Source: Micavibrio sp. (GTDB lineage Bacteria; Pseudomonadota; Alphaproteobacteria; Micavibrionales; UBA2020). From it: DNA of 64,000 nt. Shown here piece by piece: positions 60,122-64,000 of the stretch. The position numbers were made by a program, and so were the translations under genes. The DNA lies in assembly GCA_028283745.1 (NCBI GenBank), contig JAPWJZ010000007.1, positions 62,001-126,000 of the forward strand, given 5' to 3'. The number at the start of each line of letters is the position of its first letter. Position 1 is the stretch's first letter. The notes beneath the pieces are model-generated. The model saw nothing but the letters and a program-made list of their open reading frames with translations, did no database searches and was not told the DNA's origin.

Positions 60122-60628
60122 ATGACCACGGCACGCCAGCTTTCCAGCAATGACGAGCGCTTCAGCATTGGCCAGTGGTTTGATTCCGTCTCGGCCCTGG
60201 TTGAAAAATTCCCGACGCGCATCGGCACGCAGACCAGCAAAACCATCCGCTATGACCGCAGCATTTTCCAGCCGCTGACGGAAGGCTTTAATGCCGCCGC
60301 GCAAAACGCCGCGCCGCAATTGCCGAAGCCGGAAGAGCGCGCCGTTGCCGCAACGCATGTCTACCGGCTAAGTCCCGCTACGCGCTGGGATGCGGCTGAT
60401 GAACATGCCCTTGAAGCCGCAGCCGAAGGCAAGCCCGCGAATGATGATGTTGATGCGATGCTGCAAAAAATGACGCGCCTGCAAAAACTTTGCGCGCTGC
60501 ACCGGATTGGCATTGCCGTTCATGCGCCGCAGCCCGGCGTTATCCAGATCAATCTGGTAGAGCAGGCTCGCCCCAAGCGCGCATTAAAAATTGCCGCGCC
60601 CAAAATTAAATTCGGGCGCGGCTTTTAA
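60122..60628 (+). CDS. Hypothetical protein
   Basis: 168 residues. Short helices rich in Ala/Arg (NAAAQNAAPQLPKPEERAVA, ADEHALEAAAEGKPANDD) alternate with a strand-like end (GIAVHAPQPGVIQINLVEQ) and a basic tail KRALKIAAPKIKFGRGF. No signal or membrane segment. AGGG eight bases before the ATG. It is convergent with greA with a 20-base gap. No family recognised. Confidence 0.5.
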   Translation: MTTARQLSSNDERFSIGQWFDSVSALVEKFPTRIGTQTSKTIRYDRSIFQPLTEGFNAAAQNAAPQLPKPEERAVAATHVYRLSPATRWDAADEHALEAAAEGKPANDDVDAMLQKMTRLQKLCALHRIGIAVHAPQPGVIQINLVEQARPKRALKIAAPKIKFGRGF

Positions 60629-60648
60629 TTTTTAATCGCGAATAATGC

Positions 60649-61122
60649 TTACTTGTACTTTACTTCAAGCACTTCATAGGCTTTTGCGCCCTTGGGCGTG
60701 GTCACTTCGACGCTTTCGCCGACGGTCTTGCCAATCAGCGCGCGCGGCAGCGGGGCTGTCAGCGCAAGGCGGCCTTTGTCGATGTCGGCTTCGTATTCGC
60801 CGACGATCTGGAAGGCTTGTTCCTGCTCTGTGTCTTCATCCACAACTTTCACGTGCGCGCCAAATTTAATGACGCCACCGGTCATTTTGCTGGTGTCGAT
60901 GACATCGGCGCGGGAAAGTTTGTCTTCCAAATCCAGCAGGCGGCCTTCGATAAAGCTCTGGCGTTCGCGGGCTGCGTGGTATTCGGCGTTCTCCGACAAG
61001 TCGCCGTGCGAGCGGGCTTCGGCAATCTGCTCGATGATGCTCGGACGTTCCACCGACTTCAAATGTCTAATTTCTTCTTCCAGCCGCTGGAAGCCAGCGG
61101 CCGTCATTGGTACTTTCTGCAT
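60649..61122 (-). CDS. greA: Transcription elongation factor GreA
   Basis: 157 residues. The N-terminal coiled coil ([39 protein letters not shown]) has the family's acidic tip residues D and E in GDLSENAEY. The C-terminal FKBP-like domain has [20 protein letters not shown] and [11 protein letters not shown]. It helps stalled RNA polymerase cleave the transcript. It starts 20 bases after carB, as in many alphaproteobacteria. Confidence 0.96.
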   Translation of the reverse strand: MQKVPMTAAGFQRLEEEIRHLKSVERPSIIEQIAEARSHGDLSENAEYHAARERQSFIEGRLLDLEDKLSRADVIDTSKMTGGVIKFGAHVKVVDEDTEQEQAFQIVGEYEADIDKGRLALTAPLPRALIGKTVGESVEVTTPKGAKAYEVLEVKYK

Positions 61123-61142
61123 TACTTTATTTGCCCTTACTC

Positions 61143-64000
61143 TTACGCTGCGTCGAGGTATTCCTGCAGCGATTTTACGTCAAAAGGACCCGACTGCCGC
61201 AAAGCTGCGATGGCATCAACAGCCGCTTTTGCACCCGGGATGGTTGTATAGTAGGGGATTTTATTCTGTAATGCTGCGCGGCGCAAGTTAAAGTCATCGG
61301 CCACGGCCTGCGGGCCGTCGGTCGTATTCAGCATCAGGGCGATGTCGCCGTTGATCATGGAATCTATCACATGTGGTTGACCTTCATGGACTTTATTAAC
61401 TTTGCGGGCGCGAATGCCGGCTTCTACCAAATGGCGGGCTGTACCGCCGGTTGCAACTATCTGGAAACCCATATCCGCCAGACGGGCGGCGAGCGGGATA
61501 ATCACGTTCTTGTCCGTATCGCGCACGGAAATAAAAACCGTGCCCGACAGCGGCAGTTTTGAGCCTGCGCCCACGCGCGCTTTTGCAAAGGCGCGGCGGA
61601 AGTCGCGGTCGATGCCCATGACCTCGCCGGTCGATTTCATTTCAGGCCCCAGCACCGCATCCACCTTCGGGAAGCGGGCGAAGGGGAAGACCGGCACCTT
61701 GACGGCGACATGGTCAAACTTGCGGTTGTGAATGACACCTTCGGTTTTAAGGGCTGCAATTTTTTCGCCCGTCATCAGCCTTGTTGCGGCTTTAATGACC
61801 GGCACGCCGGTAGTTTTGGCAACAAACGGCACGGTGCGGCTGGCGCGGGGGTTCACTTCCAGCACAAAAATATCGTAATGGTCGAGGTTCGCGGGGTCGC
61901 GGCTTTGCTTCACGGCGAACTGCACGTTCATCAGGCCGACAACGCCCAGCGCTTTTGCCAGTATGACCGCTTGGTCCATCAGGTCTGTCACAATTTCCGG
62001 GCGCAGTGAATAGGGAGGCAGGGAACAGGTGCTGTCACCGGAATGAATGCCCGCTTCTTCAATGTGCTCCATCACGCCGGCAATGAAAACGTCCTTGCCG
62101 TCGCACAGCGCGTCAACATCCACCTCGATGCAGTTTTGCAGGTAGCTGTCGATCAGCACGGGGTTATCGCCGGAAGCCTGCACGGCGGTGTCAATGTAGC
62201 GGCGCAGGTTGTCCATGTCCTGCACAATTTCCATGCCGCGACCGCCGATAACGTAGGACGGGCGCAGGACAAGCGGGAAGCCCAGTTCATGCGCCAGCTT
62301 TTCGGCGTCTTCGCGGGAACGGGCAACGCCGTTGGCGGGCTGCTTCAGCTTGATTTTCTGCAGCAGTCTTGAAAAACGCTCGCGGTCTTCGGAAAGGTCG
62401 ATGGCATCGGGGCTGGTACCCAGAATTTTAACGCCGGCCTTTTGCAGTTCATGGCACAGTTTTAGCGGTGTTTGGCCGCCCAGCTGGACGATAACGCCCA
62501 GAACATCGCCGTTCTGTTGCTCGGCATGGATAATATCCAGCACACGCTCCGCCGTGATGGCCTCGAAATACAGGCGGTCAGACGTATCGTAATCGGTCGA
62601 AACGGTTTCAGGGTTGCAGTTGACCATGATGCTTTCAATGCCCTTTTCGCGCAGCGCGAAGGAGGCATGGACGCAGCAATAGTCAAACTCAATGCCCTGG
62701 CCAATACGGTTAGGGCCGGAACCGATGATAACGACCTTCTTGCGGTTCGTCGGGCGCGATTCACATTCGCCCAGCACGTTACCATTGGCTTCGTAGGTCG
62801 AGTACATGTACGAGGTGTTCGACGCGAACTCGGCGGAGCAGGTATCGACCCGTTTATACACAGGGCGTACGCCGGCCTTGTGGCGTTGCTTGGTGACATC
62901 ATCAGTTTTCTTGCCGGTCAGTTCGGCAATGCGTGCATCGCTGAAGCCGAGCTGCTTGGTTTCAACCCATTCAGAAAAGTTTTTTGGCAGGCCGTTCTTT
63001 TTCAGTGCCTGCTCGAATTCGACCAGCGCCTTGATGCGTTCAAGGTACCAGTGGTCGAAGTTGCAATGCGCGTAAATATCTTCCGTTTTAAAGCCATGGC
63101 GGTACGCTTGCGCGATAATCAGCAGGCGGTCCGGGCGCGGTTGCGACAGGGCCGCAACAATATGCTGTTCGTTATATTCAACGCCTGCGGGCATCAGGTC
63201 AATTTCATTGAGGCCCGTCAGGCCGGTTTCGAGCGAGCAAAGCGCTTTCTGCAGTGATTCCTCGAACGTGCGGCCCATGGCCATGACTTCGCCGACGGAC
63301 TTCATGGAGGTTGTCAGGCGTGCTTCCGTGCCGCGGAATTTTTCAAAGTTGAAGCGCGGAATTTTGGTGACGACGTAATCAATCGTCGGCTCGAAAGCTG
63401 CGGGGGTAACGCCGGTAATGTCGTTCTGCAGTTCATCCAGCGTGTAGCCAATCGCCAGCTTGGCGGCGATTTTCGCAATCGGGAAGCCGGTGGCTTTGGA
63501 CGCAAGTGCGGAAGAACGGCTGACGCGCGGGTTCATTTCAATGACAATCAGGCGGCCGTCCTTCGGGTTGACGGCGAATTGCACGTTGGAGCCACCCGTT
63601 TCAATGCCAATACCCCGCAGCACGGCAATAGAGGCGTTGCGCATGACTTGATATTCTTTGTCCGTCAGCGTCAGCGCGGGGGCAACCGTCACGCTGTCAC
63701 CGGTATGAATTCCCATGGGGTCGATATTTTCAATGGAGCAGATGATGATGCAGTTATCCGCCTTGTCGCGGACAACTTCCATTTCATACTCTTTCCAGCC
63801 GATGATGGATTCTTCGATTAAGACCTGCTTGATGGGCGATGCGTGCAACCCTTGGCGCACAATGGTTTCGTATTCGTTGCGGTTATAGGCAATGCCGCCG
63901 CCTGTGCCGCCCAGCGTGAAAGACGGGCGGATGATGGCGGGCAAGCCGACGTAATCCAGAATATCCATTGCTTCGGCAAAGGTATTGACGGTTTTGCCGC
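61143..64000 (-). CDS. carB: Carbamoyl-phosphate synthase large subunit, partial (5' end outside the window)
   Basis: The frame is open to the window edge, giving about 951 of the roughly 1080-1100 residues; the true N-terminus is missing. Visible: end of the first ATP-grasp domain ([36 protein letters not shown]), the oligomerisation domain, [20 protein letters not shown] opening the second synthase half, [39 protein letters not shown], and the allosteric MGS-like domain at the end. It makes carbamoyl phosphate for arginine and pyrimidines. Downstream is greA. Confidence 0.96.
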   Translation of the reverse strand, partial: GKTVNTFAEAMDILDYVGLPAIIRPSFTLGGTGGGIAYNRNEYETIVRQGLHASPIKQVLIEESIIGWKEYEMEVVRDKADNCIIICSIENIDPMGIHTGDSVTVAPALTLTDKEYQVMRNASIAVLRGIGIETGGSNVQFAVNPKDGRLIVIEMNPRVSRSSALASKATGFPIAKIAAKLAIGYTLDELQNDITGVTPAAFEPTIDYVVTKIPRFNFEKFRGTEARLTTSMKSVGEVMAMGRTFEESLQKALCSLETGLTGLNEIDLMPAGVEYNEQHIVAALSQPRPDRLLIIAQAYRHGFKTEDIYAHCNFDHWYLERIKALVEFEQALKKNGLPKNFSEWVETKQLGFSDARIAELTGKKTDDVTKQRHKAGVRPVYKRVDTCSAEFASNTSYMYSTYEANGNVLGECESRPTNRKKVVIIGSGPNRIGQGIEFDYCCVHASFALREKGIESIMVNCNPETVSTDYDTSDRLYFEAITAERVLDIIHAEQQNGDVLGVIVQLGGQTPLKLCHELQKAGVKILGTSPDAIDLSEDRERFSRLLQKIKLKQPANGVARSREDAEKLAHELGFPLVLRPSYVIGGRGMEIVQDMDNLRRYIDTAVQASGDNPVLIDSYLQNCIEVDVDALCDGKDVFIAGVMEHIEEAGIHSGDSTCSLPPYSLRPEIVTDLMDQAVILAKALGVVGLMNVQFAVKQSRDPANLDHYDIFVLEVNPRASRTVPFVAKTTGVPVIKAATRLMTGEKIAALKTEGVIHNRKFDHVAVKVPVFPFARFPKVDAVLGPEMKSTGEVMGIDRDFRRAFAKARVGAGSKLPLSGTVFISVRDTDKNVIIPLAARLADMGFQIVATGGTARHLVEAGIRARKVNKVHEGQPHVIDSMINGDIALMLNTTDGPQAVADDFNLRRAALQNKIPYYTTIPGAKAAVDAIAALRQSGPFDVKSLQEYLDAA

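Overview
The window looks like the chromosome of a free-living alphaproteobacterium of moderate GC content. The evidence is a separate F0 ATP-synthase operon with both b' and b subunits (order I-a-c-b'-b), an ELM1-type gene, an intracellular PHB depolymerase, a complete homogentisate branch and an alphaproteobacterial-type elongator tRNA-Met. The exact lineage cannot be read from the sequence alone. Coding density is high, genes often overlap by 1-4 bases, and many strong hairpin terminators separate convergent pairs.

Layout. 1-5.1 kb: the tail of an unknown gene, a HExxH protein, the F0 operon on the minus strand and a lipoprotein. 5.3-12.6 kb: two paralogous GNAT-like genes, an M20 amidohydrolase, an ankyrin protein, PhaZ, YqgE and an esterase. 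12.6-19.7 kb: phenylalanine/tyrosine catabolism (phhA apart, hppD-hmgA-fahA as an operon), a tandem pair of ankyrin genes and metF. 19.7-25.8 kb: a flavoprotein flanked by two previously uncalled microproteins, an EF-hand protein, an ECF sigma / anti-sigma / metal-sensor cassette and a TetR regulator. 25.8-34.3 kb: mostly unknown envelope proteins, an antiporter, a rhodanese, a duplicated HExxH-fold protein and an EamA exporter. 34.3-40.8 kb: a four-gene signalling operon (CHASE3-GAF hybrid kinase, CheR, CheB, REC-kinase-REC).

41.6-45.7 kb is a small integrated element. It is bounded by a perfect 27-bp direct repeat that copies the 3' end of tRNA-Met(CAT). It encodes a DUF6538-type tyrosine integrase next to the intact tRNA and two proteins of unknown function. 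Both ends carry a pair of TGTGACAC sites with 13-bp period, which look like integrase arm sites. Between the integrase gene and the next gene lies a roughly 240-nt non-coding stretch with its own promoter-like boxes, a 17-bp closing helix around three hairpins (one with a UUCG tetraloop) and a rho-independent terminator. This is a strong candidate for an undescribed structured RNA and is the most interesting signal in the window.

45.9-64 kb: mnmA, a LysR/SDR divergent pair, a histone-H1-tail-like protein, secreted small proteins, a ferredoxin plus cysteine desulfurase, two alpha/beta hydrolases (one broken by a frameshift that removes the catalytic histidine), thioredoxin reductase, an ELM1 protein, an Lrp regulator, a vWA protein, greA and the 3' part of carB, which runs off the window edge.
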